Shown in pieces: positions 50,319-58,277 of a DNA stretch of 64,000 bases (positions within the stretch are counted from its first letter, which is position 1; each line of letters starts with the position of its first letter). The notes beneath the pieces were generated by a model, which saw only the letters and a list, made by a program, of their open reading frames with translations, searched no databases and was not told the DNA's origin. Position numbers and translations under genes: made by a program. Source of the stretch: UBA2334 sp049653005. GTDB lineage: Bacteria > Pseudomonadota > Gammaproteobacteria > Burkholderiales > Burkholderiaceae_C. Location of the stretch: positions 124,001 to 188,000 of the forward strand of contig JBASFL010000028.1 in the NCBI GenBank assembly GCA_049653005.1, written 5' to 3'.

Positions 50319-50966
50319 TCAAAGCCGGGCCTTCATGCGCGCGGCCACGTCTTTCAGCCACGGCTGCTGCGCCCAATGTTGCCGGGCAAAGGCCTGAATG
50401 TCATCCAGGTGGGTCAGCGACATGCCCACCACGTCCACCCCTTTCAGGAACATTTCTTTGTGCCGCTGCGAAATGTCGAACGGCATGGGGGGCAGGCCCG
50501 GGCACCGCACCTGTTGCGCCGCGATGTCGATGGTGATGACCGGTGCGTTGGGTTGCTCGGCGGCCTGCATCAAGGCCTCCACCTGTGCGGTGGGCAGCGT
50601 CACCAGCAGCAGCTGGTTGCCCATGGCGTTGGAGTGGTAAATCTCGCCAAAGCTGGGCGCAATGATGGCTTTGATGCCGAACTGCAGCATGCCCCACACC
50701 GCGTGCTCGCGGCTGGAGCCGCAGCCAAAGTTGGCACCGCCCAGCAGCACGCTGGCGTGGGCAAACGCGGGGCGGTTCAGCACAAAGTTGGGCCTGGTTT
50801 GGCCGGTGCTGTCGTGTCGCAGGTCGTACAGCAGGCCTTGGGCCAGGCCTGCTTTGTCGATGCCCAGCAAAAACTGCTTGGGCATGATCTGGTCGGTGTC
50901 CAGGTTGTCGATGCGGATGGGGGCTGCGGTGCCTTGCAAAGTGGTGACGGTGTGGGGTGTGGTCAT
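50319..50966 (-). CDS. leuD: Isopropylmalate isomerase small subunit-like protein
   Basis: 215 aa aconitase swivelling domain. NFGCGSSREHAVWGM is the family motif, and IRIDNLDTDQIMPKQFL starts it. In leucine synthesis it partners LeuC to isomerise isopropylmalate. Here leuA and leuB are absent and a Bug protein, LysR regulator and dehalogenase are linked, so a second, catabolic hydratase is possible. It begins 1 nt downstream of leuC. Confidence 0.9.
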   Translation of the reverse strand: MTTPHTVTTLQGTAAPIRIDNLDTDQIMPKQFLLGIDKAGLAQGLLYDLRHDSTGQTRPNFVLNRPAFAHASVLLGGANFGCGSSREHAVWGMLQFGIKAIIAPSFGEIYHSNAMGNQLLLVTLPTAQVEALMQAAEQPNAPVITIDIAAQQVRCPGLPPMPFDISQRHKEMFLKGVDVVGMSLTHLDDIQAFARQHWAQQPWLKDVAARMKARL

Positions 50967-50967
50967 G

Positions 50968-52395
50968 TCAGTGTCCCAGGCGGCGAACGTCGGTGATGTG
51001 GCCGGTCACGGCAGCGGCGGCGGCCATGGCGGGGCTCATGAGGTGGGTGATGGCCCCGCGCCCCTGGCGCCCCTCAAAGTTGCGGTTGGTGGTGGAGGCG
51101 CAGCGGGTGCCAGCGGTCAGCACGTCGTCGTTCATGGCCAGGCACATGGAGCAGCCGGGTTTGCGCCACTCAAAGCCGGCGGCCAGAAACACCCGGTCCA
51201 GCCCCTCGGCCTCGGCCTGTGCCTTCACCGCGCCAGAGCCGGGCACCACCATGGCCCTGACGCCCGGTGCCACCGCGTGGCCCGCCACCACCTGGGCCGC
51301 GGCGCGCAGGTCTTCAATCCGCGCGTTGGTGCACGAGCCTATGAACACATGCTGAATGGGTGTGCCCGCAATGGGGGCACCGGCCAGCAGGCGGGTGTAG
51401 GCCAGCGCCTGTTCGGTGCTGCGCCGGTGCTCGGGGGGCACACCGTCGGGCGATGGCACGGCCCCTGAAATGGGCAGCACCTGGTCGGGGCTGGTGCCCC
51501 AGGTGACGTGGGGCTCCACCTGCGACGCGTCAAACACGTGTTCGGCATCGAACACGGCACCGGCATCGCTGTGCAGGTGTTGCCACTGGGCCAGCGCCTG
51601 GGCACGGTGTTCGCCTGCAATGTCGGGGCATTTGGCCAGCACGTAGTCGATGGCGGTGGCGTCGGGGGCAATCAGCGCGCCGCGCGAACCGGCCTCTGTG
51701 GTCATGTTGCACAGGGTAAAGCGGGCCTCGACCGACAGCGCGTCAATGGCGGTGCCGCAAAATTCCACCACGTAGCCACGGGCACCTTGCGCCCCGATGC
51801 GGCCAATGACCATCAGGATCAGGTCTTTGCTGGTGGTGCCCTTGGGCAACACCCCATCCACACGGATGCGCATGGCCTTGGCGGTTTTGTACACCAGCGT
51901 TTGGGTGGCCAGCACATGCTCCACCTCCGACGTGCCAATGCCAAAACCCAGTGCGCCCAGCGCGCCGTAGGTGGTGGTGTGGCTGTCGCCGCAAATCACC
52001 ACCATGCCGGGGCGGATCATGCCGTGCTCGGGTGCCACCACGTGTTCAATGCCTTGCATGGCGTCGTTGGTGTCAAACAGCGGAATGCCGTGCTGGCGGC
52101 AGTTTTTGGCCAGGTTGGTGGCTTGCAGGGCCGAGGCCTGGTTGTGAATGACCCGCACCGGCACCGGGTGTGTGGGAATGATGTGGCTGACCACCGCCAC
52201 GTTCTGGCCCGGCATGGGCACGGTGGCGTGGCGCTCGTCCAGCCCCGTGAAGGCCTGTGGGCTGGTGTACTCGTTCATCAGGTGCAGGTCGCAAAACAGC
52301 AGCACGTGTTGGGCGTCAAGCGTGCGAACGGTGTGCGATTCCAGCAGCTTTTGGTACAGCGTGCGGGGGCTGTGGGGGTGGGTGGGGGTGTTCAT
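50968..52395 (-). CDS. leuC: Isopropylmalate isomerase large subunit-like protein
   Basis: 475 aa from the ATG at 52395. Conserved features: VLLFCDLHLMNEYTSPQAF, GDSHTTTYGALG, and the Fe-S Cys ligands in FIGSCTNARIEDLRAA and KPGCSMCLAMN. It forms the catalytic 4Fe-4S half with LeuD. The ATG overlaps the stop of the binding-protein gene (ATGA). The neighbourhood suggests catabolic use, but the sequence alone fits LeuC. Confidence 0.9.
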   Translation of the reverse strand: MNTPTHPHSPRTLYQKLLESHTVRTLDAQHVLLFCDLHLMNEYTSPQAFTGLDERHATVPMPGQNVAVVSHIIPTHPVPVRVIHNQASALQATNLAKNCRQHGIPLFDTNDAMQGIEHVVAPEHGMIRPGMVVICGDSHTTTYGALGALGFGIGTSEVEHVLATQTLVYKTAKAMRIRVDGVLPKGTTSKDLILMVIGRIGAQGARGYVVEFCGTAIDALSVEARFTLCNMTTEAGSRGALIAPDATAIDYVLAKCPDIAGEHRAQALAQWQHLHSDAGAVFDAEHVFDASQVEPHVTWGTSPDQVLPISGAVPSPDGVPPEHRRSTEQALAYTRLLAGAPIAGTPIQHVFIGSCTNARIEDLRAAAQVVAGHAVAPGVRAMVVPGSGAVKAQAEAEGLDRVFLAAGFEWRKPGCSMCLAMNDDVLTAGTRCASTTNRNFEGRQGRGAITHLMSPAMAAAAAVTGHITDVRRLGH

Positions 52396-53354
52396 TCGGC
52401 GGTGATTCCACGTTCTTTGATGAGCTTGGCCCACAGGGGCATTTCGGTTTCCAGCCGTGTTCTGGCCTCGGCGGGGGTGCTGGGGGTGGGATCAAACCCG
52501 TCTTTCACCATGCGCTCTTTCACGGCGGGGGTGTCCAGTGCGGTGCGCAGGGCGGCGTTGAGCTTGTCAATGACCGGTTGCGGTGTTTTGGCCGGTGCAA
52601 ACACCATGAACCAGGTTTCAAACGCGTAGTTGGGCACACCTGACTCGGCAATGGTCGGCACCTGGGGCAGCAGGGGCGAGCGCTTGCGGCCTGTCACGCC
52701 CAGGGCCTTCAATTTGCCCGCTTGCACATGCGGCACGGCAGCGGCCAGCACGGGAAAACTCATGTCCACCTGGCCCGAAATGGTGTCGATCAGCGCCGGA
52801 CCACCGCCCCGGTAGGGGATGTGCAGGATGGACACGCCCGCCACCGCCTTGAACAGCTCGGCTGACATGTGAAACGTGCTGCCCGAACCCGCCGACCCGT
52901 AGGAAAACTTGCCCGGTTTGGTTTTGACCACCGACACCAGCTCGGCCACGGTTTTGGCGGGGACATTGGCCCCCGTCACCAGCACGTGCTGCGAGCTGGC
53001 CACCATGCCAATGGGCGCCAGGTCTTTCAGGGTGTCGTAGGGCATTTTGGCCACCAGCCCGGGGTTGATGGCCAGCGACACCGTTTGCAGGCCAAGGGTG
53101 TGGCCGTCTGCCTCGGCTTTGGCCACGGCGTCCACACCCAGGTTGCCGCCTGCACCGGCCTTGTTTTCGATGTAGACCGTGCCACCCAGGGCTTTGCCCC
53201 AGGCATCGCTGACCAGGCGGGCCGCGATGTCGGCGCTGCCACCGGGGGCATAAGGCACCACCAGTTTGATGGGTTTGGCCGGGTAGGCGGTTTGCGCCCA
53301 GGCGGCGCACGAGGTGGCCAGCCAGGCGGCGGCAAGCCAGTTGCGTGGGGTCAT
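52392..53354 (-). CDS. Bug/TctC-type tripartite tricarboxylate binding protein
   Basis: 320 aa. A signal peptide (LAAAWLATSCAAWAQT) is followed by the Bug signature YPAKPIKLVVPYAPGGSADIAARLVSDAW and GSAGSGSTFHMSAELFKAVAG. Bug proteins bind carboxylates in the periplasm, either for a TctAB permease or as sensors. No TctA/B genes are adjacent. It is first in the operon with leuC, leuD and the dehalogenase, divergent from the LysR gene. The CTGAATATGGGAG region just upstream supplies a GGAG ribosome binding site. Confidence 0.92.
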   Translation of the reverse strand: MTPRNWLAAAWLATSCAAWAQTAYPAKPIKLVVPYAPGGSADIAARLVSDAWGKALGGTVYIENKAGAGGNLGVDAVAKAEADGHTLGLQTVSLAINPGLVAKMPYDTLKDLAPIGMVASSQHVLVTGANVPAKTVAELVSVVKTKPGKFSYGSAGSGSTFHMSAELFKAVAGVSILHIPYRGGGPALIDTISGQVDMSFPVLAAAVPHVQAGKLKALGVTGRKRSPLLPQVPTIAESGVPNYAFETWFMVFAPAKTPQPVIDKLNAALRTALDTPAVKERMVKDGFDPTPSTPAEARTRLETEMPLWAKLIKERGITAE

Positions 53355-53391
53355 GGTTGTCTCCTGAATATGGGAGCCGCCATGCTAATAA

Positions 53392-53437
53392 TGAATCTGT
53401 TATTCACAGTTCAAAGTAAATCCATTCTTTATTTACT
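53392..53437. promoter_or_regulatory. Probable LysR operator between divergent genes
   Basis: Two dyads in the 94-bp intergenic region: TGAAT-N5-ATTCA (53392-53406, T-N11-A type) and AGTAAAT-N9-ATTTACT (53415-53437). They sit between the bug operon and the LysR gene, the usual place for LTTR sites. Assignment by pattern and position only. Confidence 0.55.
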
Positions 53438-53448
53438 AAAATTTAGCA

Positions 53449-54372
53449 ATGGATGCATTTTCAGACATTGCTGTGTTTGCCCTCATCGTGAAACACGGCA
53501 ACCTGGCCGCCGCCGCGCAAGAGCTGGGCATCACGCCACCGGCGGTCACACGGCGGCTGGCCAACCTGGAAAAACGCCTGGGCGTGCGGCTGCTGAACCG
53601 CACCACCCGCAAAATCAGTCTCACCCCCGAAGGCGAGCAATACCTGATGGAAGGCGTGCGCATCCTCGACGAGATGAACGCGCTGGAGGGGCGCATCGGT
53701 GGCGGCTCCACCCAGCCACAAGGCACGGTGCGCCTGGCGGCCACCCTGGGTTTTGGTCGCACGCACCTGGCCCCGGCGCTGTCGCGGTTTGCCCGGCAAC
53801 ACCCGCAGGTGGAGGTGCAAATGCACCTGAGCGACCGCTTCGTGAACCTGGTGGACCAGGGGTTTGATGTGATGGTGCGTTTTGGCGACCTGACGGACAG
53901 CCGCCTGACAGCCCGGCTGCTGGCGCGCAACAGCCGCATTTTGTGCGCGACCCCGGCTTACCTGGCCAGCGCGGGTGTGCCCCAGCACCCCCGTGATTTG
54001 GGCAAACACAACTGCATCTTCATCCGCGAGGGCGATGAAACCTTTGGCACCTGGCACCTGCGCAACGGCGAGCTGAATGAAACGGTCAAGGTCCGCTCCA
54101 ACCTCAGCACGAACGACGGCAGTTCGGCCCTGGGCTGGGCGCTGGATGGGCATGGCATCCTCATCCGCTCGCAATGGGAGGTGGCCGCCCATTTGCGCGC
54201 GGGGCAGCTGGTGCCTGTGTTGCGCGACTGGAGCCACCCCTCGGCCGACATCCACTTGGTGTTCCAGGCCCACAAACAAACCCCGGCCAAGGTGCGTGTG
54301 CTGGTCGATGATTTGCTTGCGGCGTTTGAGGCGCACCGCAAGCCCGCCAAAGAGCCCTTTGGGGCCTGGTGA
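53449..54372 (+). CDS. LysR family transcriptional regulator
   Basis: 307 aa. The N-terminal HTH reads MDAFSDIAVFALIVKHGNLAAAAQELGITPPAVTRRLANLEKRLG. The effector-binding domain is of the CrgA/DsdC-like type. It probably controls the divergent bug-leuC-leuD-dehalogenase operon with a carboxylate-type inducer; that link is inferred from position. Confidence 0.92.
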   Translation: MDAFSDIAVFALIVKHGNLAAAAQELGITPPAVTRRLANLEKRLGVRLLNRTTRKISLTPEGEQYLMEGVRILDEMNALEGRIGGGSTQPQGTVRLAATLGFGRTHLAPALSRFARQHPQVEVQMHLSDRFVNLVDQGFDVMVRFGDLTDSRLTARLLARNSRILCATPAYLASAGVPQHPRDLGKHNCIFIREGDETFGTWHLRNGELNETVKVRSNLSTNDGSSALGWALDGHGILIRSQWEVAAHLRAGQLVPVLRDWSHPSADIHLVFQAHKQTPAKVRVLVDDLLAAFEAHRKPAKEPFGAW

Positions 54373-54408
54373 ATTTGCCAAGGGCAAGAGGCATCCAATG
54401 ACTGGGGG

Positions 54409-54420
54409 AAATAATTATTT
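54409..54420 (+). promoter_or_regulatory. Probable BrnA operator
   Basis: A perfect 12-bp palindrome AAATAATTATTT lies 17 bp before brnT. It is AT-rich in a GC-rich context. BrnA antitoxins repress their own operon through such palindromes. TAATTA could overlap the -10. Confidence 0.6.
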
Positions 54421-54437
54421 GGAGCTACACTTAATTC

Positions 54438-54710
54438 ATGCAAATCGAGTTTGACAGCGACAAACGCGACAAGACCCTGGCCGAGCGCGGCTTGGACTTT
54501 GCGCGGGCTGCGGAAGTCTTCGCAAGTGCGTTGGTTGACGTTCCCGACACCCGGTTTGAATACGGGGAAAAGCGGTTCAACACTGTGGGCTCGTTGGATG
54601 GGCGCATGGTTGTGTTGGCGTGGACACCGCGCGGCGAGGTGCGCCGCATCATCAGCATGAGGAAAGCGAATGAACGAGAGCAGTGGCGTTACACCCAGCA
54701 CTTGGGTTGA
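54438..54710 (+). CDS. brnT: BrnT-type toxin (RNase)
   Basis: 90 aa, the RelE-fold BrnT toxin. Features: IEFDSDKRDKTLAERGLDFARAAEVF, RFNTVGSLDGRMVVLAWTPRG and RRIISMRKANERE. BrnT cleaves RNA and stops growth when free. It is toxin-first, as is usual for brnTA. The 3' end overlaps brnA by 41 nt. A palindrome upstream is the likely operator. Confidence 0.92.
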   Translation: MQIEFDSDKRDKTLAERGLDFARAAEVFASALVDVPDTRFEYGEKRFNTVGSLDGRMVVLAWTPRGEVRRIISMRKANEREQWRYTQHLG

Positions 54711-54987
54711 CCCGGACGACGCGCCGGATATGAGCGAAGCCAACCTGGAGCATGCCGTGTGGCGCATCGGTGAGCGGGTGGTTACTCGGGAAGAGGGGAC
54801 AGCCGCCATGCGCGCCGCCGTCACCCGTGGCCGCCCAGTGGGCACCACCAAGCCCAGTGCCAAACAAGCCGTGACTGTGCGTTACAGCCCCGAAGTACTG
54901 GCCGCATTCAAAGCCACGGGTGCAGGCTGGCAGGCGCGCATGAACGATGCGCTGCGCGACTGGCTGCGCACACACACACCGGCATGA
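54670..54987 (+). CDS. brnA: BrnA-type antitoxin
   Basis: 105 aa. The C-terminal ribbon-helix-helix domain (KQAVTVRYSPEVLAAFKATGAGWQARMNDALRDWLR) is typical of BrnA/CopG-like antitoxins. The N-terminal part (AWRIGERVVTREEGT region) should bind BrnT. The stop overlaps the LprI-like start (ATGA). Confidence 0.88.
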   Translation: MNESSGVTPSTWVDPDDAPDMSEANLEHAVWRIGERVVTREEGTAAMRAAVTRGRPVGTTKPSAKQAVTVRYSPEVLAAFKATGAGWQARMNDALRDWLRTHTPA

Positions 54988-55388
54988 CGCGCCCCCGTTC
55001 GGTTGCCGCCGCAGCCATCGCACTGTCCTTGCCGTGGGTGGTGGCGTCCACCGCGCTGGCGGTTGAGGCGCCCACCAGTGCGGCCCACACCGCTTGCATG
55101 GGCAAGTCGGGCGGTGTCACCTCGGCCATGCTCGATTGCATCGCCACCGAGTTGCAGCGGCAAGACGCCCGGCTCAACAAGGCTTACAAAGCCGCCATGG
55201 CCCCGTTGAGCGCCCCGCGCAAAAAGCAACTGCTGGCGGCCCAGCGGGCGTGGTTGGCTTTTCGCGATGCCAACTGCCAGTTTTACGCCGACCCCGAAGG
55301 CGGCAGTGTGGTCACCGTGGTGGTCAACGACTGTGTCCTGTCCGCTACCGCCACCCGGGCACTTGAGCTGGAAAATCTGGCCGACTGA
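54984..55388 (+). CDS. LprI-like secreted protein (DUF1311)
   Basis: 134 aa. A signal peptide (AAAAIALSLPWVVASTALA) is followed by the LprI/DUF1311 domain: LDCIATELQRQDARLNKAYKAAMAPL and LLAAQRAWLAFRDANCQFYADPEGG, with conserved Cys. M. tuberculosis LprI inhibits lysozyme; most family members are untested. The ATG overlaps the brnA stop, so it is translationally coupled to a toxin-antitoxin pair, an uncommon arrangement. Confidence 0.85.
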   Translation: MTRPRSVAAAAIALSLPWVVASTALAVEAPTSAAHTACMGKSGGVTSAMLDCIATELQRQDARLNKAYKAAMAPLSAPRKKQLLAAQRAWLAFRDANCQFYADPEGGSVVTVVVNDCVLSATATRALELENLAD

Positions 55389-55406
55389 AACCCTTTTTTC
55401 ACCGCC

Positions 55407-56591
55407 ATGACCCAACCCGTTCACATCGCCGGTGTCGGCATGACACCGTTTGCCAAACCCGGTGCCCACGCGCCATACCCCGACATGGCGGCACAGGCTG
55501 TGCGCGCCGCGCTGGCCGATGCCGGACTGGCCTACACCGACATGCAGCAAGCCTACGTGGGCTATGTGTATGGCGACTCCACCGCAGGGCAGCGTGCGCT
55601 GTATGGCGTGGGCATGAGCGGCGTGCCCATCTTCAACGTCAACAACAACTGCGCCACCGGCTCCACCGCGCTGTTCCTGGCGCGCCAGGCCGTGGCCAGC
55701 GGCGCGGCAGACTGCGTGCTGGCACTGGGCTTTGAGCACATGAACCCCGGCGCACTGGGCAACGTGTTCACCGACCGGCCTTCGCCGTTTGACCCGTTCG
55801 ATGCCGCCACCGCCGAGCTGGTGGGCCGTGCCGACATTCCGCTGGCGCTGCGCTACTTTGGTGGTGCGGGCCTGGCCCACATGCGGCAATACGGCACCCG
55901 GCTGGAGACGTTTGCCGCCATTCGCGCCAAGGCCAGCCGCCATGCGGCCCACAACCCCATGGCCCTGCTGCGCAAAGAGCTGACCACCGAAGACGTGATG
56001 GCCGCGCCCATGCTGTGGGAAGGGGTGATGACCCGCCTCATGGCATGCCCGCCCACCTGCGGCGCGGCGGCGGCTGTGGTGTGTTCCGAACGTTTTGCCC
56101 GCCAGCGCGGGCTCAACGCCCCCGTGCGCATCCGTGCCCAGGCCATGACCACCGACACCGCCGTCGCTTTTGAGGCGCGTGACATGCGCGAGGTGGTGGG
56201 TTTTTCCATGGCCGCCGCCGCCGCCCGCCAGGTGTACGAACAGGCCGGTGTGGGCCCGCAAGACCTGGACGTGGTGGAACTGCACGACTGCTTTGCCCAC
56301 AACGAACTCATCAGCTACGAAGCCCTGGGCCTGTGCCCACCCGGCGGGGCCGAGCGGTTTGTGGCCGACGGCGACAACACCCATGGCGGAGCGGTGGTCA
56401 CCAACCCCTCGGGCGGCTTGCTCAGCAAGGGGCACCCTTTGGGTGCCACCGGGTTGGCGCAGTGCACCGAGCTGGTGCAACAACTGCGCGGCCAAGCGGG
56501 CCAGCGCCAGGTGCGTGACGCCCGTTTGGCTCTGCAACACAACCTGGGCCTGGGCGGCGCGTGTGTGGTCACGCTGTACGAACGGGTTTGA
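55407..56591 (+). CDS. SCP2-type thiolase-like lipid-transfer protein
   Basis: 394 aa thiolase fold. Reactive Cys is in NNNCATGSTALFLARQAV; HDCFAHNEL and GGLLSKGHPLGATGLAQ match the second catalytic motif. It resembles the non-specific lipid-transfer (SCP-x) thiolase group used for branched or steroid acyl-CoA thiolysis, or related condensations. It stands alone, with no partner genes for beta-oxidation, and its substrate is not predicted. Confidence 0.85.
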   Translation: MTQPVHIAGVGMTPFAKPGAHAPYPDMAAQAVRAALADAGLAYTDMQQAYVGYVYGDSTAGQRALYGVGMSGVPIFNVNNNCATGSTALFLARQAVASGAADCVLALGFEHMNPGALGNVFTDRPSPFDPFDAATAELVGRADIPLALRYFGGAGLAHMRQYGTRLETFAAIRAKASRHAAHNPMALLRKELTTEDVMAAPMLWEGVMTRLMACPPTCGAAAAVVCSERFARQRGLNAPVRIRAQAMTTDTAVAFEARDMREVVGFSMAAAAARQVYEQAGVGPQDLDVVELHDCFAHNELISYEALGLCPPGGAERFVADGDNTHGGAVVTNPSGGLLSKGHPLGATGLAQCTELVQQLRGQAGQRQVRDARLALQHNLGLGGACVVTLYERV

Positions 56592-56613
56592 ATTGACGGA
56601 AACACAACGCACC

Positions 56614-57186
56614 ATGAAAGCGCACCCCATGCTGGACCGCCGCACCTTTCTTCAGCACACCCAACACGCCGCCACCGCCGTGGCACTGGGCGGCACGGCG
56701 GCTTGGTTGCCTGCGTCGGCCTGGGGCCAGAGCGGCCCACCCGCCAGCGAGGCCAAAGCCCCGCCGCTGCCCGCCGAGGGCACGGCGCTGAACGTGCCCG
56801 CCATCACGCGCCTGGACGGCAGCGCGTTCACGCCCGAGCAGGCGCGGGGCAAAGTGCTGGTGTTGTACTGGTGGGCCAGCACCTGCCCGTTTTGCGCGCT
56901 GCAAAGCCCCGAGATGCAAAAGCTGTGGGCCCAACACAAGGGCCACGGCATGGAACTGCTGGCCCTGTCGGTGGACCGCAAAAAAGAAGACGCCGTGCCT
57001 TACCTGCAAAAGCGGGGCTACACCTTCCCGGCGGCTTGGGTCACGCCCGGGTTTCAGGCCGCCTTGCCCAAACCCAAGGGCCTGCCCATCACCGTGGTGC
57101 TGGGGCGCGATGGCAAGGTCTTGCAGGCCGACAAGGGGCAAATGTTTCCAGAAGATGTGGAGCAGCTCGCTCGGTATTGGGTTTGA
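56614..57186 (+). CDS. TlpA-like thioredoxin with Tat-type signal
   Basis: 190 aa from the ATG at 56614 (ATG at 56629 is possible). The signal has a twin-arginine motif DRRTFLQ. The TlpA domain has the active site STCPFCALQSPEM and ELLALSVDRKKEDAVPYL. It is probably a periplasmic thiol-disulfide reductase, perhaps for cytochrome c maturation or a similar task. It lies 22 nt after the thiolase gene. Repeat R7 follows. Confidence 0.85.
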   Translation: MKAHPMLDRRTFLQHTQHAATAVALGGTAAWLPASAWGQSGPPASEAKAPPLPAEGTALNVPAITRLDGSAFTPEQARGKVLVLYWWASTCPFCALQSPEMQKLWAQHKGHGMELLALSVDRKKEDAVPYLQKRGYTFPAAWVTPGFQAALPKPKGLPITVVLGRDGKVLQADKGQMFPEDVEQLARYWV

Positions 57187-57193
57187 TGCTGGG

Positions 57194-57262
57194 CTTGAAT
57201 TTCAAGCTTTTTTGGCACCCAGCGCTTGATGGTATTCAGTTGTTTGCTACTGAATAATTCGA
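57194..57262 (+). repeat. Dispersed repeat copy R7 (AGCGCTTG family)
   Basis: GAATTTCAAGCTTTTTTGGC leads into ACCCAGCGCTTGATGGTATT and ends TTTGCTACTGAATAATTC. It fills the gap between the convergent tlpA and transglutaminase genes and is the closest relative of the dnaX copy R3. Confidence 0.8.
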
Positions 57263-57276
57263 TTCAACCCGGGCCC

Positions 57277-58248
57277 TCACGCTTCAGGGGCGGGCTCGGT
57301 GGCAGGTGGTTCGGTGGCCGACAGGTCGGCATTGGCCAGTTCGTCGGGCGGGGCCACCGTCACGGCCACCGTGAGTTGGTGGCTGCTGCCGCCCTGAATC
57401 ACCCCGCGCAGCGGCGACACATCGCCAAAGTCGCGGCCCAGGGCCAGGGTCACGTAGTCTTCGCCGGGGCGGCCCCAGCCGCTGCGGTTGTTGGTGGGGT
57501 CAAAGTCCACCCACGCGCCACCCAGCGGGTCGGCACCCGCACCTGCCGTGGGGCAATACACCTGCACCCAGGCGTGTGAAGCGTCGGCCCCGATCATGCG
57601 CGGCTGCCCCTCGGGCGGGTGCGTCAGCAAATAGCCGCTCACGTAGCGCGCGGGCAGCCCCAAGCTGCGCAGGCAGCCGATCATGATGTGCGCAAAGTCC
57701 TGGCACACACCTTTGCGCTGGGCCAGCGCCGACAGGGTGGGCGTGTTGACGCCCGTGCTGCCGCCCTGGTAGGTCATTTCGGTGTGGATGCGCGCCATCA
57801 GCGCCTGCGCGCAGGCCAGCAGTGGTTCACCGGGCTCGAACACGGGCCGCGCAAAGTCGGCCAGCACGGGGCTGCGGGGCACGAAGGGCGATGCAAACGT
57901 GAACTCGCTGGCCGGGTCGTAGGGCGCACCGGCGCGGTAGGTCAGGTGGTCGCGCACCTCTTCCCACGGAGGGGAGTCGGGCAGGGCCTGCGGGGGCTGG
58001 GTTTCCACCTCGCAGTCCGACAGCACCGACAAGGCCTCGTGCGGGCTTTGAAGGGCAAAAAAGCAGCGCAGGTTGCCAAAGGCGTCCACCGACTCGGTGA
58101 TTTGCGCGGGCTCGGGCGCAATGGTCACGGCGTGCGCCGTCACCGCCTGGTCGGCCAGCACCAACGGGCGCAGGTGGGCCAGGTGCTGGGCCATCACCAC
58201 GGCGGGGGCGTAGCGGTAGTGGGTGTGGTGGACGATGCGCAGGCGCAT
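57277..58248 (-). CDS. Transglutaminase-like peptidase family protein
   Basis: 323 aa from the ATG at 58248. An N-terminal beta domain begins MRLRIVHHTHYRYAPAV. The transglutaminase core has the Cys-His-Asp triad in RKGVCQDFAHIMIG, DASHAWVQVY and WVDFDPTNN. The C-terminal tail is acidic. This is the COG1305 group. It follows the ATP-grasp/alpha-E gene by 29 nt and forms a cluster with it and DUF2126. Confidence 0.93.
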   Translation of the reverse strand: MRLRIVHHTHYRYAPAVVMAQHLAHLRPLVLADQAVTAHAVTIAPEPAQITESVDAFGNLRCFFALQSPHEALSVLSDCEVETQPPQALPDSPPWEEVRDHLTYRAGAPYDPASEFTFASPFVPRSPVLADFARPVFEPGEPLLACAQALMARIHTEMTYQGGSTGVNTPTLSALAQRKGVCQDFAHIMIGCLRSLGLPARYVSGYLLTHPPEGQPRMIGADASHAWVQVYCPTAGAGADPLGGAWVDFDPTNNRSGWGRPGEDYVTLALGRDFGDVSPLRGVIQGGSSHQLTVAVTVAPPDELANADLSATEPPATEPAPEA

Positions 58249-58277
58249 GGGGCAGGGTGGGCGGGCCGGTGAGGGGG

